A stretch of 64,000 bases of DNA from Moesziomyces globuligerus (lineage: Eukaryota; Basidiomycota; Ustilaginomycetes; Ustilaginales; Ustilaginaceae): contig JARVLF010000021.1 of assembly GCA_030849465.1 (NCBI GenBank), forward strand, positions 310,001 through 374,000, read 5' to 3'. Both the position numbers and the translations under genes were made by a program. Positions 9,467 through 18,709 of the stretch are shown piece after piece; position 1 is the first letter of the stretch, and every line of letters starts with the position of its first letter. The notes under the pieces were generated by a model. The model did no database searches, had not been told where the DNA came from, and saw only the letters and a list, made by a program, of their open reading frames with translations.

Positions 9467-10852
9467 CTACTGTGCCCCTCGCGGGTCGCCGTAAAATCGA
9501 GCCAAGCGTGGCGACATGTCGACAACTCGAGTAATCCAGCCGGTCAGGTTCCGCACGTGGTCCTTGGCTTTGTTCTTGAGCAGACGGATCGTGACCTTCG
9601 GCCCTGCGCAGACATGAGGTCTACATGCTCCCACCTAGCTGCTCGAGCATCACGCTGTATCCGCACATGCAATAACATCATCAGTCTCTGCTTCCTTTTC
9701 GCGCTTTGAGGTATGATTGCGGGGCTGAACTTACTCGATTTCGTCGCCGTCTTCGATGCCCGCACCTATATGGTCGAGACGCATGTCAGCACCTGTGCTC
9801 TTCTTGCAATCTTTTCTCTTGCGAGCCTGGTGGACGTACTCTCGAGGGTGAGGCAGTTGTTCTTGGGCAGCAGGCGACCGTCGTGAGAAATGAAGCGGAG
9901 CTTGTCCAGCTCCGTCTGGTATCGCACTGCAAAGACGCGGAAGAGCTTCGAGAGCTTGGCTAAACCGCATGTCATGCAATACGTCAGTAAGTAGGCTCCT
10001 GTCTGACATCGATGGGATTGCGCGAGGGGATGATGTCTGAGGCTTACTGGTGACCTTGCACCGGAAGATGGTGCTGTATCCGTTGGCGTCGCGGATCGAG
10101 ACGGCGATGACGGGCGTCTCGTCGTCGTCGTCCATCTGCGTGTCGCGCTGCGGAGGGCCGTACGTGTCGTGGAAAGCCGGCTGCGTAGGGTCGGAGTCGT
10201 GACCATCACCAGCGTCGCGGAAGAATTGGGCTTCGGGTGCGGTCTCGACCTGCTCGATGGGCTGAGCCGAGGCTTTGCTCAAAGGCTCCTCGGATGCGGA
10301 TCGTGAAGGAGCAGTCTGGGCGGCGGTGCTGGGCAGCTGAGCAGACACTTGAGTCTCGATCTGAGCCTCGACCTGAGTCTCGATCTGAGCGTTGACCTGA
10401 GCGTCGACCTGAGTCTCGATCTGCGTAATGAGCAGCTTATCGGCCTGTGTTCCGGCCTGCAATTCGGCCTGAGCAACGGCCCGGAGCAGGTCCTCGACGT
10501 GTCCTGCATCACCCTGATCGCCCTTGCGGTCGGAGCTGACGACCTGAGTGAGCTCAGCCGACTTGAGGGGTTGAGCCGACGGACCGGCCTGAGCATGGCT
10601 GCCCGCTTCGGGGTCGAGGAGCTCACGAAGGGCTTCCTGCTTCATCCGCATGAGGCTGAGATCGGTCCTGTCGTGGCCGACGCTCTCCTGCGCAGCCTTG
10701 ACGGCCTTGGCGGCGTCTAGGACCTGACTGATGGCCTGGTCAACGACGATCTTGGCGGCGTCTTGGTCCTCGACGATGTCCGAGATGGGCGACTCGGAGC
10801 GCGAGACGTCGGCCTTAGCCCGACCCGCAGCAAACTGGCGAATGTAGTCCAT
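9467..10852 (-). CDS. SUMO-like-domain protein (Rad60-SLD/ubiquitin-2 type) with repetitive N-terminus
   Basis: Four exons in transcript order, 10852-10048, 9959-9840, 9765-9735 and 9620-9467, encode 369 residues. The introns (88, 74 and 114 nt) are GT-AG. The last acceptor was picked because it opens a well-coded 50-residue tail; another AG at about 9642 is possible. Residues about 250-325 match SUMO: IAVSIRDANGYSTIFRCKV, then TTKLSKLFRVFAVRYQTELD, FISHDGRLLPKNNCLTLES, and AGIEDGDEIE as in the SUMO sheet end. Unlike SUMO itself there is no C-terminal Gly-Gly; the chain runs on with VTIRLLKNKAKDHV. The N-terminal 250 residues are acidic and low-complexity, with a four-residue repeat (QIET/QVDA type). 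A role like that of Rad60/Esc2, which carry SUMO-like domains in genome maintenance, is possible but unproven. Confidence 0.65.
10349..10420 (-). repeat. Coding minisatellite, six 12-bp units
   Basis: Six tandem 12-mers of the form CTGAGTCTCGAT / CTGAGCGTCGAC lie inside exon 1 of the SUMO-like gene. Each unit encodes four residues on the minus strand (Q-I/V-E/D/N-T/A). Copies differ at only a few positions, so recent expansion or contraction is likely. Confidence 0.85.
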
Positions 10853-11228
10853 GGTAAGCTTACAGTGTCAGAGGGGCTTGGAAAGGTCGAGATGATGCAA
10901 GCTCGTTGGATGAATCGATGGTGGCGATAACAGCGAGCAGCTGTGCGGATAGCAGAGGCATATGTACTTCTCCGCACTTCCTACGTTGCCGCACAGTAAC
11001 ATCTCGCGCACAGCATTCCCGCACTTCGGACCTTCCGCTCGTGCCGCATCGACTCCCGCTTCTCCGCACTCCAGTCCGTCATGAAGCGGAACCCGCACCG
11101 AGCTTATCCAGACTCAACTAGTCAACTTCCGCGTCCTCGCCGAGCCAAAAAACCTTTCCGACACGAAGCGGAAATCTGAAATGCCCCCGTTCATCAAACA
11201 CACTGACCAACGCGAATCGCATTCCACG
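10853..11228. other. Intergenic region between the SUMO-like gene and dolichol kinase
   Basis: About 375 bp between two genes on the same strand: the leader and promoter of the SUMO-like gene and the dolichol kinase 3' end. It has several CCGCAC repeats but no gene or clear core promoter. Confidence 0.4.
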
Positions 11229-14200
11229 TCAAAGCCCAACCAGCGAGGCTACAATGTATCCAAAGATGGGCAGGACGAGATTGTCGTGCTGGTCCGACAC
11301 CCCCTCTAGCAGGCCGAGCGCCGTAATGACCGTGCCGTACTTGAGCGAGCTGAAGTTCTCGCACCAACCGACGAGCCTCAGCAGCCAGGCTGAGGCCATG
11401 ATGCTCGCGACAAACGCGAGCGTTCCCTCGACCGTCTTGCTCGAACCGCCGGGCCAGTAGATCCTGCCATAGCGCCTGCCCACGACCGAGGCGAGCGCAT
11501 CGCCGACGCCGAGCACCAGCACGCCCGTCTGCTGCAAGATGCGCGAGTTGCCCTCGAGCCACAGCGGGCCGGCACATCCGGTGAGCAGGTAGAAGTGCGA
11601 GAGGATGACCGGTCCCGAATCCTTGTGGTCCAGGAACTCGGACATGAAGACGTGCAGCGCCGCACCGAACGGATACAGCGCATAGTAGCGCACGTACTCG
11701 GCAAAGATGAAGATCGAAAACGCCAGCGAGAAGCCCAGATGGGTGAACGCAGGATCGAGCGCAATGCCTGGAAGGAAGAGCAGCACGGCGAGCGCGTGGA
11801 AGAACTTGCGCCGCGCATTGAGCGAAAGGTACGACGCCTTCTTGATCGCCGCCGTGTTGTGCTCCTTGGCCAGCAGCGAGGCACTGCCGCCCAGAGTCGA
11901 CAGCTTCAGGTTGACACCGACGCCCCGCTTGGCTGCGCCCTCGGGACCCGTCCCATTTGCGACACCGCTGATCGCGCCGACATTCGGCGAACCTGCGCGC
12001 TGGTTTGCACCGGCATTCGCGTCGGACCCGGTTGCGGCAACGACGCCTTCAGTGGTCACCTCCACTCCTCCGGGTGCGTCTGAGCTTGGCGCCACGGAGA
12101 GCACCACACTGGGTGGCGCAGCTTGGCTCGTCTGCGGCTGGCCTTGCTGTTGCTGCTGTTGCTGCTGTTGCTGCTGCTGCAGGAACAGCTGGGATGCCTG
12201 ATTGCTATTAGCGGCAACGCCGGCCTGCGGCTTGGATCCGAGCATGGGTCGCTGATACGAGTTGGCGAGGCCCCTGAAGCGCTTTGCGTTAGCGACCACG
12301 GCTTGCCAGCACGAGATCGAAATCGAGATGAGCAGCACCCAATATGCGACGAGCACGGGGCGCGACCAAGGCCGGGCACCCTTGAGCATGAACGACAAGG
12401 CCCAGAACCAGGGATCGCGCTTGACGAGGAGCCAGCGCACCCACATGCCCAGCACGCCGACCACATAGATGGCGGCGAATAGGTAGAAGAAGGCGGCGAG
12501 CAGGCGGCGGTGCAGATCGCGCTTGTCGGGCCACCGCAGCCGATGCGTTGGCTTCTGCGCGAGATTGCGCGACAGGTACAGCAGCGGCGAGAGCAGGAAA
12601 CCGACCATGAAGGTGCCGACGATCAGCGCGAGCTGGAAGATGAGCAGCGGCGTAGGGCGTCGGAACGTCTTGACGTAGGGCGTGGTGACAGGCAGCAGCT
12701 TGGCCTCGAACAGATGCAGCGTCTCCATCGTGAGTGTGACGCCAGTGGAGGCGACGATGCCCAGCTCGCCGAGCGTGAAGCTCTTGCGCGCAAGGCGCGA
12801 GATGGTGTACAAGTTTGCCTGAAAGAAGAGTGCCGCAGTCACCACTTCCCAGCGCGCCAGATTGGACCACAGCGGGAAGCCATAGTAGGCAGCGACATCC
12901 TTGACCACTTCGAGCGCGACGGCAATCACCGTCGCAAAGGCGGTGAAGCTTCGCAGCTTGGTCCAGTTGCTCTTGGGGAACTGGTGCGGGCGGCGAATCC
13001 ACTTGGTCGCAAGCAGATGGCAGAGGAGCACGGTCGAGGTGAGACACATGGTGCTGACGAGCGAGTAGCGGGAGACGACGAGCGTGGTCATGCCGCCACC
13101 AAGCTTGCGGTCGTGACTGAGAATCACCGGCGGTCCTTCGATGAGCCAGGGTGGATTGGGCAATGCTTCTCCTGATGCGCGCGCACTGCTGCGGCCGGTA
13201 GCCTGATCCTGGAATGCAGAGAAGAGCGCGGCGCATGCGAGCAGCGGAGGTAAGAGCAGCGCATTCATAGCACCGTCTTCAGGGCAGGAACGGTAATTGC
13301 GATGGTCGGTCGCCCAGATGGCGGCCTGCTCGTCCGGGTTGCGCAAGAAGAAGTACAGCGCACTGACGATGGTGACGAAGCCGACCTCCGAGGCATGGCT
13401 TCGGGTCTCAGGTTTGTCGTGCGTCTTGAGAGCATAGTAGGCGGCGCAGGAAGCGAGGCTCATGAGCAGAGCCTCGATGGAGGGATTGACGCGGAGACGT
13501 CGCCAGTGGGATAGGGAGCTGCTGCCGTGCGGCTCGGATGAGGCTTGGTGAGCTGTGCCGGCTGCGTTGGAGGGCGAGGAGGAGCGGCCGCCATCCACGC
13601 GTGGCTTGACGGACAGCTCGCCGCCTGCTGTATTCCTCGCTGGACCGACCGTGTTGGCGGCTGTTGCTGGCACTGCGGATGTTCCCGAGCCTCCTCTCTT
13701 GGGCTTTTTGTGAGGTTGCGAAGGAGAGACGGAGCTCGAGGGAGGAGTAGCCTCTGCTTTGCCGGAGGAGCTCAGGTAGGTGGCTGCGCCGATGGCACGG
13801 CTGAGGATGGACTGTCGGCTGGGCCGCGACGCCGAGCGGGCATTGTCATGTGCCTGTGAGGAAGCATCAGAGTGAAGCTGCTGCGAAAGCTTCTTTGGTG
13901 ACCTGTGACCTGGTGCGGCGGGTCTGGAAGATCGAGAAGAGAGACGCGAGTCGGCGACTGAGCCGAGAGCGCCGAAAGGTGGAGGTGACGTGGACGCGGC
14001 GACACGCTTGGCGCCGGCTTGATGGGCGCTGGTGGCTGGTGCGCCTGCGAGGGCCTTGTAGAGGAAGTGGTCAGAGGCGACGGAGCGGGGACGGTCTGAG
14101 CTTCTACGCTTTCGCCCCACATCCCAGTCGAAGGGCTCATACTCGGAGCTGGAAGAGTGTTCGTCCGAGCTGGATGCATAACCTCCGGCGCCATCTGCCG

Positions 14201-14789
14201 ATGGATCAGCTGAGTAAGCCTCTCTGGATTCGACTGTGGCGGAGCGACGGCGTCGGGTTGGCCGATCTGTGGAGGAGCCGGAAAAGTCCTCGGAAGTGGT
14301 CGGCCACACTGCAAGGAAGGAGCCCGGAGACGAGGGAGGCTGTGGAGACGACGTCGGAGAGCTGGCAGCCGTGGAGTGACGCTTCGATCTCGAGTCGAAA
14401 GGTGCGTGCTTAGACTTGGAAGAGGTAGCGGCCGAGTCGAGGATGTTGCGCCTTCGGATACCTGCGGCGGTATGCAGAGTTTGAGTCGTCGAAGAGGCCG
14501 CGGCGCTGGAGCTTAGCCTGCGTGACGAAGGGCCGGCTTTGGCATGCTGACCATTGCTCGAGGCGTACGACGTCTGGCCGGTGCTGAGGTGGTTGTGGGT
14601 TGCGTGGTTCTGGCCGTTCGAAGGAGCAGCCGAAATGGACGCGTGAGGCTTGGTCTTGCGCCACTCCCTTACGCCGTCGACGGACGCCTGGTTGGAGAGT
14701 CTGCGAGCAGCCTTGCGCAGCCGGCTGGGGTCAGGCAGCGACTTTTCGGGTATGGAAGCCACCGAGTCGGTGGACCAGGAGCGCTCCAT
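11229..14789 (-). CDS. SEC59: Dolichol kinase (Sec59/DOLK)
   Basis: Intronless, 1186 residues, more than twice the yeast or human enzyme (about 520-540). It phosphorylates dolichol with CTP in the ER membrane, giving the lipid carrier for N-glycosylation, GPI anchors and O-mannosylation. The C-terminal 200 residues carry the family core: RKFFHALAVLLFLPG near 990, DSGPVILSHFYLLTG near 1055, the nucleotide-site region GVGDALASVVGRRYG with PGGSSKTVEGTLAF near 1092-1125, and LEGVSDQHDNLVLP near the end. Many hydrophobic segments lie from about residue 440 onwards. The first 430 residues are Ser-rich and disordered, and a 12-Gln tract sits in a hydrophilic loop near residue 870. Both additions look lineage-specific. 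Start: the first Met of the open frame. Confidence 0.92.
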   Translation of the reverse strand: MERSWSTDSVASIPEKSLPDPSRLRKAARRLSNQASVDGVREWRKTKPHASISAAPSNGQNHATHNHLSTGQTSYASSNGQHAKAGPSSRRLSSSAAASSTTQTLHTAAGIRRRNILDSAATSSKSKHAPFDSRSKRHSTAASSPTSSPQPPSSPGSFLAVWPTTSEDFSGSSTDRPTRRRRSATVESREAYSADPSADGAGGYASSSDEHSSSSEYEPFDWDVGRKRRSSDRPRSVASDHFLYKALAGAPATSAHQAGAKRVAASTSPPPFGALGSVADSRLSSRSSRPAAPGHRSPKKLSQQLHSDASSQAHDNARSASRPSRQSILSRAIGAATYLSSSGKAEATPPSSSVSPSQPHKKPKRGGSGTSAVPATAANTVGPARNTAGGELSVKPRVDGGRSSSPSNAAGTAHQASSEPHGSSSLSHWRRLRVNPSIEALLMSLASCAAYYALKTHDKPETRSHASEVGFVTIVSALYFFLRNPDEQAAIWATDHRNYRSCPEDGAMNALLLPPLLACAALFSAFQDQATGRSSARASGEALPNPPWLIEGPPVILSHDRKLGGGMTTLVVSRYSLVSTMCLTSTVLLCHLLATKWIRRPHQFPKSNWTKLRSFTAFATVIAVALEVVKDVAAYYGFPLWSNLARWEVVTAALFFQANLYTISRLARKSFTLGELGIVASTGVTLTMETLHLFEAKLLPVTTPYVKTFRRPTPLLIFQLALIVGTFMVGFLLSPLLYLSRNLAQKPTHRLRWPDKRDLHRRLLAAFFYLFAAIYVVGVLGMWVRWLLVKRDPWFWALSFMLKGARPWSRPVLVAYWVLLISISISCWQAVVANAKRFRGLANSYQRPMLGSKPQAGVAANSNQASQLFLQQQQQQQQQQQQGQPQTSQAAPPSVVLSVAPSSDAPGGVEVTTEGVVAATGSDANAGANQRAGSPNVGAISGVANGTGPEGAAKRGVGVNLKLSTLGGSASLLAKEHNTAAIKKASYLSLNARRKFFHALAVLLFLPGIALDPAFTHLGFSLAFSIFIFAEYVRYYALYPFGAALHVFMSEFLDHKDSGPVILSHFYLLTGCAGPLWLEGNSRILQQTGVLVLGVGDALASVVGRRYGRIYWPGGSSKTVEGTLAFVASIMASAWLLRLVGWCENFSSLKYGTVITALGLLEGVSDQHDNLVLPIFGYIVASLVGL
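12144..12179 (-). repeat. CAG/CAA tract encoding 12 glutamines
   Basis: A run of CAG and CAA codons inside dolichol kinase, between membrane segments. Mixed codons suggest it is less unstable than a pure CAG array. Confidence 0.85.
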
Positions 14790-17700
14790 GTGTGATCACG
14801 CGGCTCCGACGGGGCACGGAAGCGTGCTGCGCTGAAGGATGTGCGCGAACGAGGCAGGGCAGGAGCAGCGTCGAAGACGAAAGGATCGACTCGAGCGTCG
14901 CAAAGCTACGTCTGCATCTCCTGGGCCGGACAGCGACGGGCGACGGGTAGCGTTGGGGAGCCTAAGTGGTTGACGAGGTGTCAAAGCGGCGTTGCTACAA
15001 ATGCGCTCGATGAAGCCTGCTGGTGTTGAGGTAGATCTGTCGGCTGAACGGAGCCTGAAGTGCTCGCTGCGATTCAGCTGAGCCTAGAGCGTCGACGAGA
15101 TGGGGAGATGACGGGAAAGAAAAAAGTAGCAAGAGGAAGCGAGGTGTTGAGGGTCGGGCTCGTCGTGTTGGTGCGCGTGAGAGTGCGGCCTGCAGGCATG
15201 TGGGCGTGCGCAGCACACGGGTGACGGAGACTGCGCAAAGGGCTGGAAGCCGGAGTTGCAAATCCGCGGGCGATTCGACAGCGGCAACATCGGCAGCGGC
15301 AAGGGCATCGGCAAAAAATGAGTGAAAGCGAAGCGCGCATCTGGAATCGTTGGGCGGAGCGAGAGCTGCAGTTCAGGGTTCAGTCGCGCGGAACGAGGAT
15401 CGTGACGCCACATGCATACTGTACAAACAGCCGAGAGTCGACCGCGATGTTTCGAGCGTCGAAAGTGTTAAGTTCGATCTTCTGGATCTTAAAAGGGACA
15501 AGCCACATTCCCCGATGCGCCAGCATGCAAGCACCGTCTCTTTGCTACGCCTACGAGCAGCCAGCCGTCAAGCGAGCGCCGCCTAGTGGTAAAGATGCGC
15601 GTGGCAGCGGCCCGAGGCCTTCGGATGAGACCCGAACCTCCGCTCGGAGGATTTGGACTGCCGCAACCCGCCTCCACGGCCACAGCTTGCCGGCACCGTC
15701 TTCACGGTGCCTCGTGCTGCTCCAGAGAGGCACGTCGTCATCGAGCCTTCTCACAGCATTTAGGGTTGGCCCCCTCTCGAAAGGCAGTCCGCCCATCCCG
15801 TCCTCGGCAGTGCTGTCCGGTCACAGGGACGTGGCTTCCCTGCGTGGCCTGGCCTTTGTCTCAGCTTGATTGGCCTCGTCTTCAGCATGGCCTCTCCACA
15901 GAAAGGTGCTGGGTTCCTCGACGAATGCATCAGCCACGGCCATATTATCTAGCTGCCACGATCACCTGACCAGGCCTCACCAGGCCAATCATGGGTCCGA
16001 CTGAGTGTTTGATCAGCGGCATTGAAAGTCATGAGAGTCCACTTTCGCAAGGTGGTCCGGCCCGGTCAAGAAGGGCAATAGATCACGCTTAGTGCGTTCG
16101 CCCAAGCGCTGTCACGCTTGGTCGGCGCCTTGGTCGTGGCTGGCGCAAGAGACGTTGAGCGTGCCTGGTGTGGAGGCAGGAGAAGGCGCTGCACTCGACA
16201 GCTGTGCGACGACATGCAGCCCACCGAGTGTGACGTCACGATGTCTCCTGCGCAGCCTCGTCTCGAAGTGTTTGCCAAAGTGCGTCGAGTTGGAAAAAGG
16301 TTTGGAAAATAAACGGGGAGGTCTAACATCGTAATCCCGGCTTGGCTCGCATATCTCCGATGCGTACATGCGAAGATTGGCTCTGACTCTTGCTCTTGCT
16401 CTTTATCAAAGTGTTGGCTTTGGCATTGGCTTCAGCGACAGTACGATAGACTGGGCTGGCGAGAAGGTGGTATGGAAGTGCAATCGGCCGCAGCGAACAA
16501 GCTCAGGGTCGCTTCGCGCAAAGCGTTGCCGGTCGTGGAGCCCATCAGGGTTCGACTGTGACACACTCTGCTCCAACTTTCTTGGTGCTGGGTCCGACGG
16601 TCGACAGTTGCTTTTTCCAACGAGTCCTTCGCCTGACGACGAGCACGATGGCTTTGGTCCGGACATGACAGAGTGATTGCGGCGTGGAGAATGCGCGCGG
16701 CTGGCATTTGGTTCTCCGATGCGCTCTGGGCTCCTGTGGCGCGCCATGACTCCAGTATCTCCGCAAATGAGATGGCCTCGGCCCTCTCGACCGCATCTCG
16801 AGTCGAAACGCCGACGTCCATCACGGGTCATCATCATCACGCCTCATAGCGGAGAAGCACGCATAACAGCGGACTCATGTCTCCGGGAGGTCCCGCCGCG
16901 AGCACTTGCTCAATGTCGATGTCATCAAAGAAAGCGGCAGCTCACCTCAACTTCCAGCGTCCCTATTGATCTCCGAGCTGCGCATGTGCCGTCCGAGCGG
17001 TGCCGAGCTTGAAGCTGAAGCTAGACGTTGGAGTCACATGCGAGCCACGAAGATCAGCAAGTGCAAACAGTAACTTACGGCGCGTATTACATGAGATCAA
17101 CGCTGCTCGAATCAAAAATAGCTTGCCTGCGCTGCAGCTGCAGACTGCGGTGGCCTGCCTGCTGCAGGGTCAGCGACGGTGCATGCCAGGCTCGCCCGGA
17201 CTCCTCTTGCTTCATTTGCAGTCCAATTTTGCCGAGAGACGAGATTTGGCCCCACTTGGCATTCATTGCATTTCCTGAATGTCGGCCACGCCGACGCCCG
17301 CACTCCCATCGTCCTGAGCATGTGTTCATGAAGGGTTTGGGGACGAGGATGACCAACAGTACACGGTGAAGCACGCACCTCTCGGAATCAGAGCGACGCC
17401 AAGCTTGTGCCCCCAAAAAAGAGACCTCAGCTCGGCGCGTCGACGTAGACTTATTTCGGTCCGCGCTGCACATGACGATGAACAGCGGCAGCTGGAGCGA
17501 CGCGTCGTGGAGGCCCACGGCCGGTCGGATGCAAAGTCGACGCAGCCAACCAAAGATCGACGCTCCCGGGTCCGATCCCTGCGCCCGCCGCGGCCGATAC
17601 TCCACTTGAGTCGACGCCGACGCACAGCGCAGACGCACAGCGAGCGATGCAGCGCACGAGCGGGATGCAAGTGAGCTCCAGCTGCGCTTCGCGAGGCATG

Positions 17701-18709
17701 GCAGTCAGACTCCGACACTTGGGACTGCTGCGCAGCAGCAGCAAAAGGGCGCTCTGGGCTTCCACCGAGCTCTGCGCTGCGCTGCTACGCCTGCTATGCA
17801 CCGCTCAACCCACTCGGCCTACTCGCACTCGCATTCCCACAATCCACTGCTCTCACTCACCAGCGCACTCCTCGCATCGGTCACCATCGCCACGCCACTT
17901 CCTCTACGGCGCTGACTTCGCACTTCTCGACCATCCATCCCGCGCCCTGCTGTCGACTGCTGCGGATTGCTGCGCTTCTCGCTCGTCGTCGGAGCCCACA
18001 CCCGCGCTTCTCCATTCATCTCGACATCCAACGCCTTGCTCGGGCTTTTCGTCGTCTACTCGCTCGACACATCTCCTCGGTCCCGTCACACTGTGGCTAC
18101 GCCTCTTCTACGAGCGCAACCCACCATCCTGGCCGCACCGCCGTCTTCAGCAAGCTCAACTCACTTTCGACCGCTTCGACTCACCACACACCGCCATCCC
18201 CACTTGTCCAGCCGCCCGTCCTGGCTGTACAGCATACCATTCTAGCTGGATTGTATCGCCTTTGCACTCGCCATCTCCAGCACGCTTTCATCTTCCAATT
18301 CCGCAGATATACACTCGGGCCTCCCAGGACATCGCAGCGCTCGTACACACGCAGAGCCTCGACCGACTTCCAGGCCAGCTCGATCCACGCACCCTGCACA
18401 AACGAGCGACATTGCATCGACAGAGTCTACATCCCATCTCGCTCGTCCTGCATCCTGGCCGCCATCCCCTTCATTGCACTCGACACACTGAACAACAAGC
18501 CCGCTTCAATGGCTTCGTGGCTTTAACAAGTGCATCGACTGCCTCTGCCCCTGACTGGCCCACCCACCACAGCACGGCATCCGTCTTCATCTTCGCCCAC
18601 AACGGCATCGTGATTGCATTCTTGCTCCTCTTTCCGAGCGCTGCGCATCGCCCCGCCTCTGAGAGCTGTCCAGTCCTCGGCCTCCGCGGCCTCAGCGGTT
18701 CGGTTCACC
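14790..18709. other. Long gene-free region and leader of the histidine kinase gene
   Basis: About 3.9 kb without a gene I can support. The left part is the dolichol kinase promoter. From about 17.8 kb to the kinase start the + strand is strongly pyrimidine-rich, as in long leaders. A 362-codon frame (17647-18735) overlaps the kinase start codon out of frame; its Ser/His/Pro-rich translation looks like a product of C-rich DNA. Other open frames show no domains, signal peptides or consistent splice sites. No tRNA box pair was found. Confidence 0.5.

Noticed and set aside
15576..15660. Possible tRNA (TAGTGGTAAA resembles an A box)
   Set aside because: There is no matching B box or acceptor stem downstream, so no cloverleaf can be drawn.
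16535..16570. GGGTTCGACTGTG resembling a tRNA B box
   Set aside because: It lacks the final CC and has no A box upstream at the right distance.
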